From Blautia schinkii (lineage in GTDB: Bacteria; Bacillota; Clostridia; Lachnospirales; Lachnospiraceae): 64,000 nucleotides of DNA. Of the stretch, positions 44,166 to 53,283 are shown piece after piece (within the stretch, counting starts at the first letter, position 1; every line of letters begins with the position of its first letter). Both the position numbers and the translations under genes were made by a program. The notes beneath the pieces were generated by a model. It worked only from the letters and a program-made list of their open reading frames with translations. It was not told the origin of the DNA and ran no database searches. The stretch lies in contig NZ_JAAWUO010000015.1 in the NCBI RefSeq assembly GCF_013304825.1, positions 1 to 64,000 on the forward strand, written 5' to 3'.

Positions 44166-44672
44166 ATGTTCAGAAGCTTTTTTCCAGATGAATATCTGGA
44201 TTCTGCATATGTGATCAATTATGAGAAACTTTATAAAGAGGGATACAGAGGGCTTCTTTTTGATATAGACAATACAATTGTTCCACATGGCGCACCGGCA
44301 GATGAACGTACAAAGAAACTGTTTGAGAGGCTTCGTAAGATAGGATTTCAGTATTGTTTTGTATCCAATAATCAGAAACCGAGAGTGGAGCCTTTTGCCC
44401 GTGCTGTGGAGGGGAATTTTATAGAAAATGCCCATAAACCGGCTGTGAAGAACTACAGAAAGGCCTGCCGGGTGATCGGAACAGATCCTGACAGGACTAT
44501 CTTTGTAGGGGATCAGCTGTTTACGGACATTTATGGAGCGAAGAGGGCCGGGATCCGGACGATCCTTGTGAAGCCCATTCATCCAAAAGAAGAGATCCAG
44601 ATCGTGCTCAAGCGCTATCTGGAGAAAATAGTATTACATTTTTACCAGAAAGAGGAGGGAAAGAATTCATGA
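44166..44672 (+). CDS. YqeG family HAD-IIIA phosphatase
   Basis: HAD-superfamily phosphatase of 168 residues. Motif I LLFDIDNTIVPH (catalytic Asp pair), motif II FVSNNQ, and motif IV FVGDQLFTDIYGA are intact. The N-terminal PDEYLDSAYVINYEKLYKEG is characteristic of YqeG, a family related to phosphatidylglycerophosphatase GEP4. Its TGA overlaps the next ATG (ATGA), so it is coupled to the shikimate-kinase-like gene. Substrate unknown. Confidence 0.88.
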   Translation: MFRSFFPDEYLDSAYVINYEKLYKEGYRGLLFDIDNTIVPHGAPADERTKKLFERLRKIGFQYCFVSNNQKPRVEPFARAVEGNFIENAHKPAVKNYRKACRVIGTDPDRTIFVGDQLFTDIYGAKRAGIRTILVKPIHPKEEIQIVLKRYLEKIVLHFYQKEEGKNS

Positions 44673-45178
44673 ACCATATTGTAATTATCGGCTTTATGGG
44701 TTCAGGAAAGACACGAGTTGGAAAGAGACTGGCGAAGGACCTGGGACTTCCGTTTATTGACGTGGACAGACTGATCGTGAAAAAAATGAACATGTCAGTA
44801 AAGGAGGTATTTGAACGTTTCGGAGAACCGTTTTACCGTGCACTTGAGACAATGGCAGTAAAAGAACTTTCTACAGACAGTGAGAGAAAGGTAATCTCCG
44901 TCAGTGCAGGACTGCCACTGCAGGAGCAGAACCAAAAGTATCTTGCAGAAATGGGAACGATCATCTATTTGAAAGGATCTGCTGCAACTCTGATCAAGAG
45001 ACTGGAAGGAAGCAATAATCCGACACTGGAAGGGGCTGAGAATAAAGAGGATAAGATCAAGAAGCTCCTCAAGCAGAGAGATCCTGTTTATGAGAAGTTT
45101 GCAGACATTAAAGTTGTCACAGGAGTGAAGCCGTTTGACGAATTAATTGCCGAAATTGAAGAAAAATTAAAGGCATAA
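44669..45178 (+). CDS. Shikimate kinase-like protein with altered substrate motif
   Basis: P-loop kinase of 169 residues in the shikimate kinase family. Walker A GFMGSGKT (8-15), DVDR (Asp31, Asp33), GEPFYRALE with Arg57 and the lid region RDPVYEKFAD are present. The shikimate-binding Gly-Gly-Gly motif that normally follows the central strand is replaced by SVSAGLP (77-83). It may thus be a weakened AroK or phosphorylate something else. Overlaps yqeG by four bases and precedes efp; no other aromatic-pathway gene is near. Confidence 0.75.
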   Translation: MNHIVIIGFMGSGKTRVGKRLAKDLGLPFIDVDRLIVKKMNMSVKEVFERFGEPFYRALETMAVKELSTDSERKVISVSAGLPLQEQNQKYLAEMGTIIYLKGSAATLIKRLEGSNNPTLEGAENKEDKIKKLLKQRDPVYEKFADIKVVTGVKPFDELIAEIEEKLKA

Positions 45179-45190
45179 ATAAAAAAACAG

Positions 45191-45219
45191 TTGAAAAATG
45201 ACAAAAGGTATTATAGAAT
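45191..45219 (+). promoter_or_regulatory. Promoter of efp
   Basis: TTGAAA (45191-45196), 17-base spacer, TAGAAT (45214-45219). Confidence 0.7.
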
Positions 45220-45264
45220 AATTCATAGCGAAAAAGAAGCGCACATATTAAGGAGGAAATATTT

Positions 45265-45822
45265 ATGATTTCAGCAGGTGATTTCAAAAATGGTATCACA
45301 CTTGAAATTGATGGAAACGTATGTCAGATCGTTGAATTCCAGCATGTAAAACCAGGAAAAGGCGCAGCCTTTGTAAGAACAAAATACAAAAATATCATCA
45401 CAGGATCTGTAGTAGAGAAATCTTTCCGTCCTACAGAGAAATTTCCAGCAGCACGTATTGAGCGTGTAGATATGCAGTATCTGTATCAGGATGGTGGTTT
45501 ATACTACTTCATGAACACAGAGACATATGACCAGGTAGGTCTTACAGAGGAGCAGGTTGGCGATTCTCTGAAATTCGTTAAGGATAACGAGATGGTTAAG
45601 GTTTGCTCTCATAACGGCGAGGTATTTGCTATCGAGCCGCCACTCTTTGTAGAGCTTGAGGTTATTGAGACAGAGCCGGGATTCGCCGGAAATACAGCAC
45701 AGGGTGCTACCAAACCTGCAACTGTTGAGACAGGTGCACAGGTTCAGGTTCCGCTGTTCGTAAACCAGGGCGACAAACTGAAGATCGATACAAGAACAGG
45801 AGAGTATCTCTCCCGTGTATAA
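45265..45822 (+). CDS. efp: Elongation factor P
   Basis: Translation factor relieving ribosome stalling at polyproline, 185 residues with three beta-barrel domains. The N-terminal loop [15 protein letters not shown] carries the lysine (in GKG) that sits at the peptidyl-transferase centre, and the C-terminal block [17 protein letters not shown] is the family signature. It has its own promoter, AGGAGG site and terminator. Confidence 0.97.
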   Translation: MISAGDFKNGITLEIDGNVCQIVEFQHVKPGKGAAFVRTKYKNIITGSVVEKSFRPTEKFPAARIERVDMQYLYQDGGLYYFMNTETYDQVGLTEEQVGDSLKFVKDNEMVKVCSHNGEVFAIEPPLFVELEVIETEPGFAGNTAQGATKPATVETGAQVQVPLFVNQGDKLKIDTRTGEYLSRV

Positions 45823-45833
45823 TGCGATACATT

Positions 45834-45860
45834 AAAAAACCCGCTTACGCGGGTTTTTTT
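45834..45860. terminator. Bidirectional terminator after efp
   Basis: AAAAAACCCGC/GCGGGTTTTTTT around a 4-base loop (45834-45860). It also ends the convergent response-regulator gene. Confidence 0.93.
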
Positions 45861-45871
45861 ATATCTGACTA

Positions 45872-47386
45872 TCAGTCTTTTAACTGCTTCAGAAACTGGC
45901 TGGGAGATATTCCTTCGTGGGATTTAAACACCCGGCTGAAATAGAAAGCATCGGAGAAGCCTACCATCTCAGCCACATCTTTGGTAAGGATATCCGGATT
46001 GTTCTGCATTAATGTTTTAGCCATTTTCAGGCGAAGTTCACTGATATATTTGCTGGGAGAAATCCCGAATTCTGATTTAAAAAGTGTGGAGATATATTTC
46101 TCATTATAGCCAAAAATATCCTGAAAAGATTTCGTGGTGATCTGCTGGGTGAAATTCTTATCCAGGTAATTGCGCACCTGACGGGCCAGAGACGGTAGTT
46201 CTTCTCCAGGTATGGTTTTGTGAAAACCGCAGATCTTGGAAGTTTCATACTGCAGTTCCCGTTCCAGTTCCTCGTAGGAATGACAGGTGGAAACGATTTC
46301 AGCGACATCCGGATAAATGATGTCTTTGTGGCAGTTCTGGATTACAGTGGAGATATAGTATCTCAGGTTTGCAGTTATCTGAAACTGGGAAAGATTCGGC
46401 TGGTTCTGTATGGTAATCAGGGAATGAATCATATGGTACAGGCTTTCCTGATCAGAATGAGAAGAGATTCCTGCGCAGAGCTGCTGAACATCCTGGGAAA
46501 CACGGATCTTCTGATCTGATAATGTGGTACATGTCTGAAAAGAACTGGCTCCAAATCTGTTTTTGAACAGTGCAAAAAGATAGGTATCTTTTATAAGGTC
46601 GGAAACAGAACCGGAATCTGGAGACTGCAGAGACAGAATCGTGTTAATCCAGGAGTCCGGCTGCTGATCAGATATATCCAGTATACTGTGGATTCTCCTG
46701 GCAAGTCCTTCCGTATCCGGCTGACTGGAGGAAGGATAGATAACTGCATATACCTGCTCATTGAAATGTTTTCCATGGAGAAGAAAAAGCGAAACCTGAT
46801 ATTCTTTTTCCAACTGAGTCAGATATCCGGGAGAGACCGGCGCGAAAACGGAATCCGGGATAGTCTCGCTGTATATGTTAGAACGTAATGGACCCTGAAA
46901 AACGAAGATAAAGGAGCAGGAAACTTCGTTCATAAAAACAGGGGCAGGATCGGTCAGATTATCGCTATGCAGTGCACATTGCAGGTATTCTTTCTGGAGC
47001 AGGCACGTCTGGGCATTCTGCTGTGCCATACAGGAACAGAGGATATCGTCCAGAGTTTTAAGGTCAATCGGTTTGAGAAGATAATCGGAAACACCAAGGT
47101 GGATCGCTTTTCTGGCATATTCGAAATCCGCATATCCGGTAAGAATAACAAAGCGGGTATGAAACTGGGATTTCTGAACTTTTTCGATCATATCGAGACC
47201 GTTCATCACAGGCATGGTGATATCAGTAAATACCAGCTCCGGTTTCTGCTCCAGGATTTTCTGCAGGCCGTCCCTGCCGTTTTTGCAGATGCCAAGAACC
47301 TGGAAATCAGGGTAGTTTTTGGTGATGAGAAGCGAGAGACCTCTGGCAATGGCTGGTTCATCTTCAATGATAAGTACGTGTATCAT
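45872..47386 (-). CDS. YesN-type response regulator of the fucose locus
   Basis: Response regulator of 504 residues. Receiver domain with IIEDEP, phospho-acceptor Asp55 in FTDITMPVMNG and YLLKPID; a long middle region; and two C-terminal AraC-type HTH motifs (TKSFQDIFGYNEKYISTLF, TKDVAEMVGFSDAFYFSRVF). Start 47386 (MIHVLIIEDEP) has AAAGGAG upstream; an ATG 12 codons earlier does not. It is divergent from the GH95 gene. The cognate kinase is probably the YesM-type gene at 49893-51731, and AAAAGTCCAT boxes at 47462 and 51831-51862 are likely targets (inference). Confidence 0.92.
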   Translation of the reverse strand: MIHVLIIEDEPAIARGLSLLITKNYPDFQVLGICKNGRDGLQKILEQKPELVFTDITMPVMNGLDMIEKVQKSQFHTRFVILTGYADFEYARKAIHLGVSDYLLKPIDLKTLDDILCSCMAQQNAQTCLLQKEYLQCALHSDNLTDPAPVFMNEVSCSFIFVFQGPLRSNIYSETIPDSVFAPVSPGYLTQLEKEYQVSLFLLHGKHFNEQVYAVIYPSSSQPDTEGLARRIHSILDISDQQPDSWINTILSLQSPDSGSVSDLIKDTYLFALFKNRFGASSFQTCTTLSDQKIRVSQDVQQLCAGISSHSDQESLYHMIHSLITIQNQPNLSQFQITANLRYYISTVIQNCHKDIIYPDVAEIVSTCHSYEELERELQYETSKICGFHKTIPGEELPSLARQVRNYLDKNFTQQITTKSFQDIFGYNEKYISTLFKSEFGISPSKYISELRLKMAKTLMQNNPDILTKDVAEMVGFSDAFYFSRVFKSHEGISPSQFLKQLKD

Positions 47387-47461
47387 GATTTCTCCTTTGT
47401 ATGTGAAAGAAATTTTTTGCATATGTTTTAATTATAGCATGAATAGACGTGGAAACAAGAA

Positions 47462-47486
47462 AAAAGTCCATACGAAAGTCGCTTTT
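47462..47486 (+). promoter_or_regulatory. Likely response-regulator site in the GH95 promoter
   Basis: AAAAGTCCAT (47462-47471) is followed by ACGAAAGTCGC (47472-47482). A TATGAT -10 lies at 47511-47516 with no good -35 (TTCCAT), so activation is expected. The second element resembles the core of the 26-base repeats at 20631 and 24029. Confidence 0.5.
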
Positions 47487-47545
47487 TTTCCATGTTGTGT
47501 ATACAGAAGGTATGATATGATAGGAAAAAAACAGGGAGGAAGAAT

Positions 47546-49861
47546 ATGAACTGTTTATGGTATACAGAAGCAGCAAAAAGCTGGATCGAAGCATTGCCTC
47601 TTGGTAATGGCAGGCTGGGGGCTATGATATCCGGAGAGCCTTTTTGCGGACAGATCCAGATGAATGAGGAGAGTATTGTCTATGGAGGACCGCTTGACCG
47701 CATCAATCCGGACGCGGCGAAGTATTTCCCGGAGATCCGGAAACTGGTTCTGGCAGGAAAGATTCGGGAAGCCCAGAAACTGGAGCTTTTTGCATTGTCT
47801 GGAACACCTCAGAGCGAACGGCCATATCAGACCATGTGTGATGTGAATTACAGCATAGATCACGAAGCGGGTGAGATCCAAAATTACAGAAGAGAACTGG
47901 ATCTGGAAAAAGGTGTTGTAAGTACTTCATTTGTACATAATGGAGCACAGTACAGAATGCGTTGTCTGATCTCTGAAAAAGAAGATTTGATGGCAGCGGA
48001 GTTTTTTACAGACAGAGAAGAAGGTCTTACAATGTCTGTTCTGATAACAAGGGGACGATTTTACAACTGTGCAGGAAAAGCCGGCGAGGATAGTATTTAT
48101 ATTGATGGAGATCTGGGAAAGGGCGGAAGTGAATTCGGCATTCAGGCTCGCGCGGTGTCAGAAGGCGGAAGCGTGCAGGTGATCGGAGAACATCTGGTGA
48201 TCCAAAATGCTTCCAGGGTGATTTTTTATGTAAACGGAGTGACTACTTTCCCTTACCGAAAAAAGAAGGTCGAGGATCCATACAGCTACCTCAAAGAACA
48301 GCTGGCTTCTTACACAGCAGAGGATTTTGGCCGGATACTGGCAGAACATGTGGAGCAACACAGCAAGGTGTTTAACCGTTCTGTTCTGAAACTGAAAGAG
48401 GATGAAGGTCTATCCGAACTTCCAACAGATCAGCGTCTGAAACGACTCCGGGAAGGTAAAAAAGACAAAGGGCTGGCAGCTCTTTATTATGGATACGGAA
48501 GATATCTTCTTATGGCGAGCAGCCGCCCGGGAGGACTTCCTGCCAATCTTCAGGGAATCTGGTGTGAGAAGCTGGAGCCTACCTGGGATTCCAAATATAC
48601 CATCAATATCAACACAGAAATGAATTACTGGCCTGCAGAAATCTGTAATCTTTCCATGTGTCATGAGCCGCTTTTTGATCTTCTGGAACGTATGGTGAAA
48701 AATGGCAGAAGAACAGCCATGGAAATGTATGGATGCAGAGGTTTTGTGGCACATCATAACACAGATATCTGGGCAGATACTGCACCTCAGGATCTGGCAC
48801 TGGCAGCGTCATACTGGGTAATGGGCGGCGCATGGCTGGCAGCACATATCTGGAAACATTACCGTTATACGATGGATCAGGCTTTTCTTGATCGTATGAT
48901 GCCGGTTCTGGAGGAATGTGTACTGTTTTTCAGAGATTTTATGATCGAGGATCATGGAGAGATGATCGTCTGTCCGTCTGTTTCTCCGGAGAATACCTAT
49001 TATCAGGCAGATGGAACAACGGGAAGTGCCTGCGCAGGCTGTACCATGGATACCGGAATCCTGAGAGATATTTTTCATGCCTATCTGGAAGGAAACAAGA
49101 TCCTTGGGAAAAAAGCATCTCAGGAAGACTGGGTGCGTGAAACTCTTGATAAGCTCCCTTTGTATAAGATTGGAAAATACGGTCAGCTGTTGGAATGGAG
49201 AGAAGATTATGAGGAGTGGGAACTTGGGCACAGACATTTTTCTCATTTATATCCCCTGTTTCCGGCAAACCAGATTAATGAATATGAGAATCCGGAGCTG
49301 GTAAAAGCATGTGAGAAATCTCTGGAGAGACGAATGGAATTTGGTGGCGGTCACACAGGCTGGAGCTGTGCATGGCTGATCAATCTGTATGCAAGACTTC
49401 GGAATGGAGATAAAGCAGAGGAATATATCGATTATCTTCTCAACCAACTGACAGCACCGAATATGTTTGATCTGCATCCGCCGCTTGAGCGGATTTCAGG
49501 TATTCCGTGGGTATTCCAGATCGATGGAAATTTCGGCGGTACGTGCGGAATCGCCCAGATGCTGCTGCAGAGCCATCTGGATGAGATATTCCTGCTTCCG
49601 GCTCTTCCGAAAAACTGGCAGGAGGGAAGCATCACAGGTATTTGTGCAGAAGGCGGTTTTGAGGTGGATATGACCTGGGAAAAAGGCAGATTTTCTCATG
49701 GGTGGCTTCTTTCGAAACATGGGGAAAAAGCAGTTCTCAGATGCAGAGAGGAACTGGAGATCTCAAAAGATGGAATAAAAGTTTCTGTGATCAGAGATGA
49801 AAAAGAAAGATACGTATTTGATACAGAGAAAGATGCGATCTATCAGATCAGGAGTAAATAA
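47546..49861 (+). CDS. Glycoside hydrolase family 95 alpha-L-fucosidase
   Basis: Inverting alpha-1,2-L-fucosidase family enzyme of 771 residues. The N-terminal beta domain starts WYTEAAKSWIEALPLGNGRLG; the helical barrel carries NINTEMNYWPAEI, the likely acid Glu region LEWREDYEEW (E550/E553) with HRHFSHLYPLFP, and the FQIDGNFGG block with Asp660. No signal peptide is present, so it acts in the cytoplasm on imported fucosylated oligosaccharides. GGGAGG site at 47536. Some GH95 members act on alpha-L-galactosides, which cannot be excluded. Confidence 0.92.
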   Translation: MNCLWYTEAAKSWIEALPLGNGRLGAMISGEPFCGQIQMNEESIVYGGPLDRINPDAAKYFPEIRKLVLAGKIREAQKLELFALSGTPQSERPYQTMCDVNYSIDHEAGEIQNYRRELDLEKGVVSTSFVHNGAQYRMRCLISEKEDLMAAEFFTDREEGLTMSVLITRGRFYNCAGKAGEDSIYIDGDLGKGGSEFGIQARAVSEGGSVQVIGEHLVIQNASRVIFYVNGVTTFPYRKKKVEDPYSYLKEQLASYTAEDFGRILAEHVEQHSKVFNRSVLKLKEDEGLSELPTDQRLKRLREGKKDKGLAALYYGYGRYLLMASSRPGGLPANLQGIWCEKLEPTWDSKYTININTEMNYWPAEICNLSMCHEPLFDLLERMVKNGRRTAMEMYGCRGFVAHHNTDIWADTAPQDLALAASYWVMGGAWLAAHIWKHYRYTMDQAFLDRMMPVLEECVLFFRDFMIEDHGEMIVCPSVSPENTYYQADGTTGSACAGCTMDTGILRDIFHAYLEGNKILGKKASQEDWVRETLDKLPLYKIGKYGQLLEWREDYEEWELGHRHFSHLYPLFPANQINEYENPELVKACEKSLERRMEFGGGHTGWSCAWLINLYARLRNGDKAEEYIDYLLNQLTAPNMFDLHPPLERISGIPWVFQIDGNFGGTCGIAQMLLQSHLDEIFLLPALPKNWQEGSITGICAEGGFEVDMTWEKGRFSHGWLLSKHGEKAVLRCREELEISKDGIKVSVIRDEKERYVFDTEKDAIYQIRSK

Positions 49862-49875
49862 AGTTTAAGGAAAAA

Positions 49876-49919
49876 AGCCGGAGGCTTCCCTGTCAGGAAG
49901 TGCTCCGGCTGAATAATTT
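49876..49919. terminator. Bidirectional terminator between GH95 and the kinase gene
   Basis: AGCCGGAG (49876-49883) pairs with CTCCGGCT (49903-49910), with CTTCC/GGAAG inside. On the minus strand it runs into six T residues; the kinase stop codon lies in the loop. Confidence 0.85.
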
Positions 49920-51731
49920 TTCAGGCTTTAACGGGCCGCCGATGGTGACGGTCGTAAGGTTGTCAGAATCATTTCTGGAAACATGGAAATATTCTTCGCC
50001 GCGGTAATAAATATGAAAACGGAGAATGGTATTTTCCAGACCATAGCCCTGATGGCGAAAGGTGTTTTCGTAATCCATATCCTGGTTTCCGGTAAAGGTG
50101 AAGCCTGAGAGTTTCTGGTGAAGAGCTGCAAACTTTTCTTCAGGAAACGGCGCTCCGTTGTTGGAGATTGACAGATACCACCGGGTGTCGTCACAGTGGG
50201 AACGTATGGAAATCTTCCAGGGAGGAGAAATCTCCACGCCTGCCTGGTGGAAGCCATGCTGAAAACAGTTTTCAATAAGAGGCTGAAGAATCAGCTTTGG
50301 CACAGTAATGGAATTCAGGGAATCATCAAGCTGCCATTCGTATTCCAGATCGTCTTCGTAGCGTATTTTCATAATATAGAGGTAATGCCTTGCATTGTCG
50401 ATCTCCTGGGACAAAATAACGGACTGTCCTGTGTAGGAGAGGGAGTAGCGAAGAAGCTGGGAAAGTTCTGTGCACATGTTGGAAACATCCATATTTCCGG
50501 AGGCCAGCCCTGTCATTCCGATGACAGAAAGAGTATTGTACAGAAAATGCGGGTTCAGCTGTGCTTCCATGGCGTCATAGTGGGCAATCAGCGTCCGTTT
50601 CCGTTGTTCTGTAAGACGCTGGTTCTGGTCGTAAATCTCAGAAAGATATCCCTGGATCGCATTGGTGAGAAAGATGATCTCATTATCGCTGCTTCCGGGT
50701 ATAGCAGAAATATTTTCCCCGGGCTCAAGAACTGTCAGCTTATCTGTCAGCTGTCGAAGTGGCTGTGTGAGGTTTCGCGTCAGTACCATAAGAAAGGTGG
50801 ACATAATTATGAACATGATTACAAAAAGCAATGTGCTGATTATGAGAAGCCGTTTTATGGAGGCTGCAAATATGGAAGAATTCTCACTGAGGATCACCGT
50901 CCATCCGGTCTTATCGGAAAGGTGATAGCTGGAAACAGAAAGATTTCCATAGGAAAAGCTGCCACTGTCAGGAGAAATCTCGGAAGCGGAACGCCAGCTG
51001 GCCAGAAAAGCCCGGCGGTTCAGTGTGGATGCACTTGTGTAAACCAGATTATCAGCATCATCCAGAATGGTAATATCATAATCTTCCGGAGTATCAAAAC
51101 CGGAGAGAAGTTGTCTGGTCAGGGTATCCATATCAAAATCAGCAATAAGAAGCCCGTACTGATGATAAATATCCCGCATGGAACGTACAACAGAAATTAC
51201 AGTTCGGTTGTTTTTCCAGTAATCCTTGTGAGGAGGAACATATAAAACATAATTAATGCTGTCCATAACGCCGGTAAGATTGGGATTGTTCTCCAGAACA
51301 GCTTTTTTTGTATAACTGGTACCGTTTGGGGAAGAAATTCCCAGATGGTCGTAATATTTGCTGACATAATTAAGGGATACATCCAGGTCTGAAGATATCA
51401 AAGTAGTACGGAACCGGTCCTGAAAAGCAGATCTGGCTGCGATATGGGTGGGCAGGTAGTTGTTTTCGCTCTCTGGGATATTTCTGGCAGTATCAAGGAG
51501 TGCGGTGTTTAGCTGCAGCTCTTTCAGCGTATTATCTGCATCATTGAGAAGGGTGTCCAGATTGTTCTGTATCATGGATGTACTGCCGCTTAATGTACTG
51601 CGCATGTTCTCCCGCAGGGAATTTGCCGAATAATAATAGAAAAACAGCGAAAAACCGACAAGCAGAAGGGAATTTAGCAGGATGCAGGAAATGAACAGCT
51701 TTTTTTGAAAAGAAAATTCATGGAATTTCAT
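49893..51731 (-). CDS. YesM-type sensor histidine kinase of the fucose locus
   Basis: Membrane sensor kinase of 612 residues. One helix near residues 12-35, a large extracytoplasmic dCache-like region (about 36-290), a second helix (about 292-315), HAMP, and a His_kinase domain with EAQLNPHFLYNTLSVIG (phospho-acceptor His395), an N-box LILQPLIENCFQHGF and G-box GYGLENTI. RBS GGAGG. Divergent from the binding-protein operon, and convergent with GH95. It probably senses a fucosylated sugar directly or through the binding protein; the regulator partner is at 45872. Confidence 0.92.
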   Translation of the reverse strand: MKFHEFSFQKKLFISCILLNSLLLVGFSLFFYYYSANSLRENMRSTLSGSTSMIQNNLDTLLNDADNTLKELQLNTALLDTARNIPESENNYLPTHIAARSAFQDRFRTTLISSDLDVSLNYVSKYYDHLGISSPNGTSYTKKAVLENNPNLTGVMDSINYVLYVPPHKDYWKNNRTVISVVRSMRDIYHQYGLLIADFDMDTLTRQLLSGFDTPEDYDITILDDADNLVYTSASTLNRRAFLASWRSASEISPDSGSFSYGNLSVSSYHLSDKTGWTVILSENSSIFAASIKRLLIISTLLFVIMFIIMSTFLMVLTRNLTQPLRQLTDKLTVLEPGENISAIPGSSDNEIIFLTNAIQGYLSEIYDQNQRLTEQRKRTLIAHYDAMEAQLNPHFLYNTLSVIGMTGLASGNMDVSNMCTELSQLLRYSLSYTGQSVILSQEIDNARHYLYIMKIRYEDDLEYEWQLDDSLNSITVPKLILQPLIENCFQHGFHQAGVEISPPWKISIRSHCDDTRWYLSISNNGAPFPEEKFAALHQKLSGFTFTGNQDMDYENTFRHQGYGLENTILRFHIYYRGEEYFHVSRNDSDNLTTVTIGGPLKPEKLFSRSTS

Positions 51732-51830
51732 GATCGTTCCTCCGGAAAATTTCTTGTATCTATTTTATATGAACAGCGAAAAAGAAACAAGAAAAATTGT
51801 ACAAATAGATGGAAAAATATAAAAAAGGAA

Positions 51831-51862
51831 AAAAGTGCATGTTGGATTAAACAAAAGTCCAT
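51831..51862 (+). promoter_or_regulatory. Direct-repeat activator boxes upstream of the ABC operon
   Basis: AAAAGTGCAT (51831-51840) and AAAAGTCCAT (51853-51862) are spaced 22 bases apart, about two helical turns, and the second touches the -35 position. This is a common layout for AraC-type activators. Confidence 0.6.
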
Positions 51863-51890
51863 GGATTTTCCAGAGCCGGTTTTATATAAT
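51862..51890 (+). promoter_or_regulatory. Promoter of the fucoside ABC operon
   Basis: A consensus -10 TATAAT (51885-51890) with a weak -35 (TGGATT, 51862-51867), as expected for an activator-dependent promoter. Confidence 0.65.
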
Positions 51891-51938
51891 ATGACCATAT
51901 TAAGAACGAAAAAACATACAAAGGGAGGAATTTTTACA

Positions 51939-53207
51939 ATGAAGAAAAAAATGTTTGCAGCACTTATGGCAGCGTGCATGACAGTATCAGTATTCGGAAG
52001 CGTGGTAACAGCCAGCGCAGCAGATGGAGTAACACTGACACTCTACGGAAATGCAGATGACCTTGCAAAACCGTACATGCAGAAGATCATTTCTCTGTGG
52101 GAGGAATCTTCCGGAAACAAGATTGACCAGCAGGGCCTTGATACAGATAATGCAGAGACCATTGCACTGACAAAATTTACAACAGGTGATATCCCGGATC
52201 TTTACATTCATTTCGGAAACAGCAACCTGAAAAACTTTAATCCGGAAGAGAATTTTGTAGACTGGTCCGATGCTGACTGGGTGTCCGATATTCAGGACTC
52301 AGTTCTTCCGCAGGCAACCTACAATGACAAAGTGATCGGACTTCCGTTCTGGGAAGCATCCAACTCCGGCTGTTTCTATAACACAAAGATCTTCGAAGAA
52401 CTGGGAATTGAGCAGCCTACAACACAGGAAGAATTCAATGCAGCCTGCGATACACTTCTGGAGAACGGAGTACAGCCGATCTACCTTGCAGCAGCTGATG
52501 CATGGCCAATCCTTTATCAGTTCGCACTGGATCCTGTACTTGAGGAGCATCCGGAATATATCGAGAAACTGAATGCAGGAGAAATGTCCTACGCAGATAT
52601 CCCGGAATTCACAGATATGTGTACCTGGTTTAAAGAAGCAGCAGATAAAGGATACTTTGGAAAGAACTTTGCATCTGATACATGGGATTATACAAGTGAG
52701 GTTCTTGGAACAGGTGAAGCTGCAATGCTCTTCTGCTGGGATACCTGGTTTGATACAGATTATGACAGTGAATCTTATGATTATGTAGGCGATGATTTCG
52801 GAATCATGCCGGTATTTATGGGAACCTGCGACGAGGGAACTTATGAAGGCGGAAATGTAAACCTGATGCTTGTAAACAAAAATGGTGATAATGTAGAGGC
52901 AGCCAGCGATTTCGTAAACTTTATGGCAGATCCGGAGAATTACAACCAGGCATTTGATGGTGTTTCCACAGCAGCAGTATTTAAACAGGAGACAACAAAT
53001 GTAAATTCCGCTCAGTATGATGGAAACAAAGATAGCGTAGATAAACTGATCCGTGCATCTTCCGCACAGCCGAAGATTGTTGGTTTCAACCAGCAGGAAG
53101 GTGGCAAGGCTCTGCTTCAGCTTATGAACGGAGACATCAGCGTAGAAGAATGTGTAAAACTGATCGATGATGACAGAGTTGCAACACTTGAGTCTTTTGC
53201 CCAGTAA
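51939..53207 (+). CDS. ABC transporter sugar-binding protein (family 1)
   Basis: Extracytoplasmic oligosaccharide-binding protein of 422 residues, family 1 (MalE/UgpB-like). A classical signal peptide ends near TASA-AD at residue 27-28; unlike most Gram-positive binding proteins it has no lipobox Cys. The mature part starts VTLTLYGNADD, with FTTGDIPDLYIHFGN and VIGLPFWEASNSGCFYN typical of the fold. The start at 51939 has GGGAGG at 51923. Encoded with two permeases and a GH29 enzyme; likely binds fucosylated oligosaccharides. Confidence 0.9.
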   Translation: MKKKMFAALMAACMTVSVFGSVVTASAADGVTLTLYGNADDLAKPYMQKIISLWEESSGNKIDQQGLDTDNAETIALTKFTTGDIPDLYIHFGNSNLKNFNPEENFVDWSDADWVSDIQDSVLPQATYNDKVIGLPFWEASNSGCFYNTKIFEELGIEQPTTQEEFNAACDTLLENGVQPIYLAAADAWPILYQFALDPVLEEHPEYIEKLNAGEMSYADIPEFTDMCTWFKEAADKGYFGKNFASDTWDYTSEVLGTGEAAMLFCWDTWFDTDYDSESYDYVGDDFGIMPVFMGTCDEGTYEGGNVNLMLVNKNGDNVEAASDFVNFMADPENYNQAFDGVSTAAVFKQETTNVNSAQYDGNKDSVDKLIRASSAQPKIVGFNQQEGGKALLQLMNGDISVEECVKLIDDDRVATLESFAQ

Positions 53208-53283
53208 ATAAACATCCGTTTTAAAGATGGTTTCAGGTTTGAGGGTAAAACTTCAAACCTGAAATTGTTTAAGGAGGAAATTC

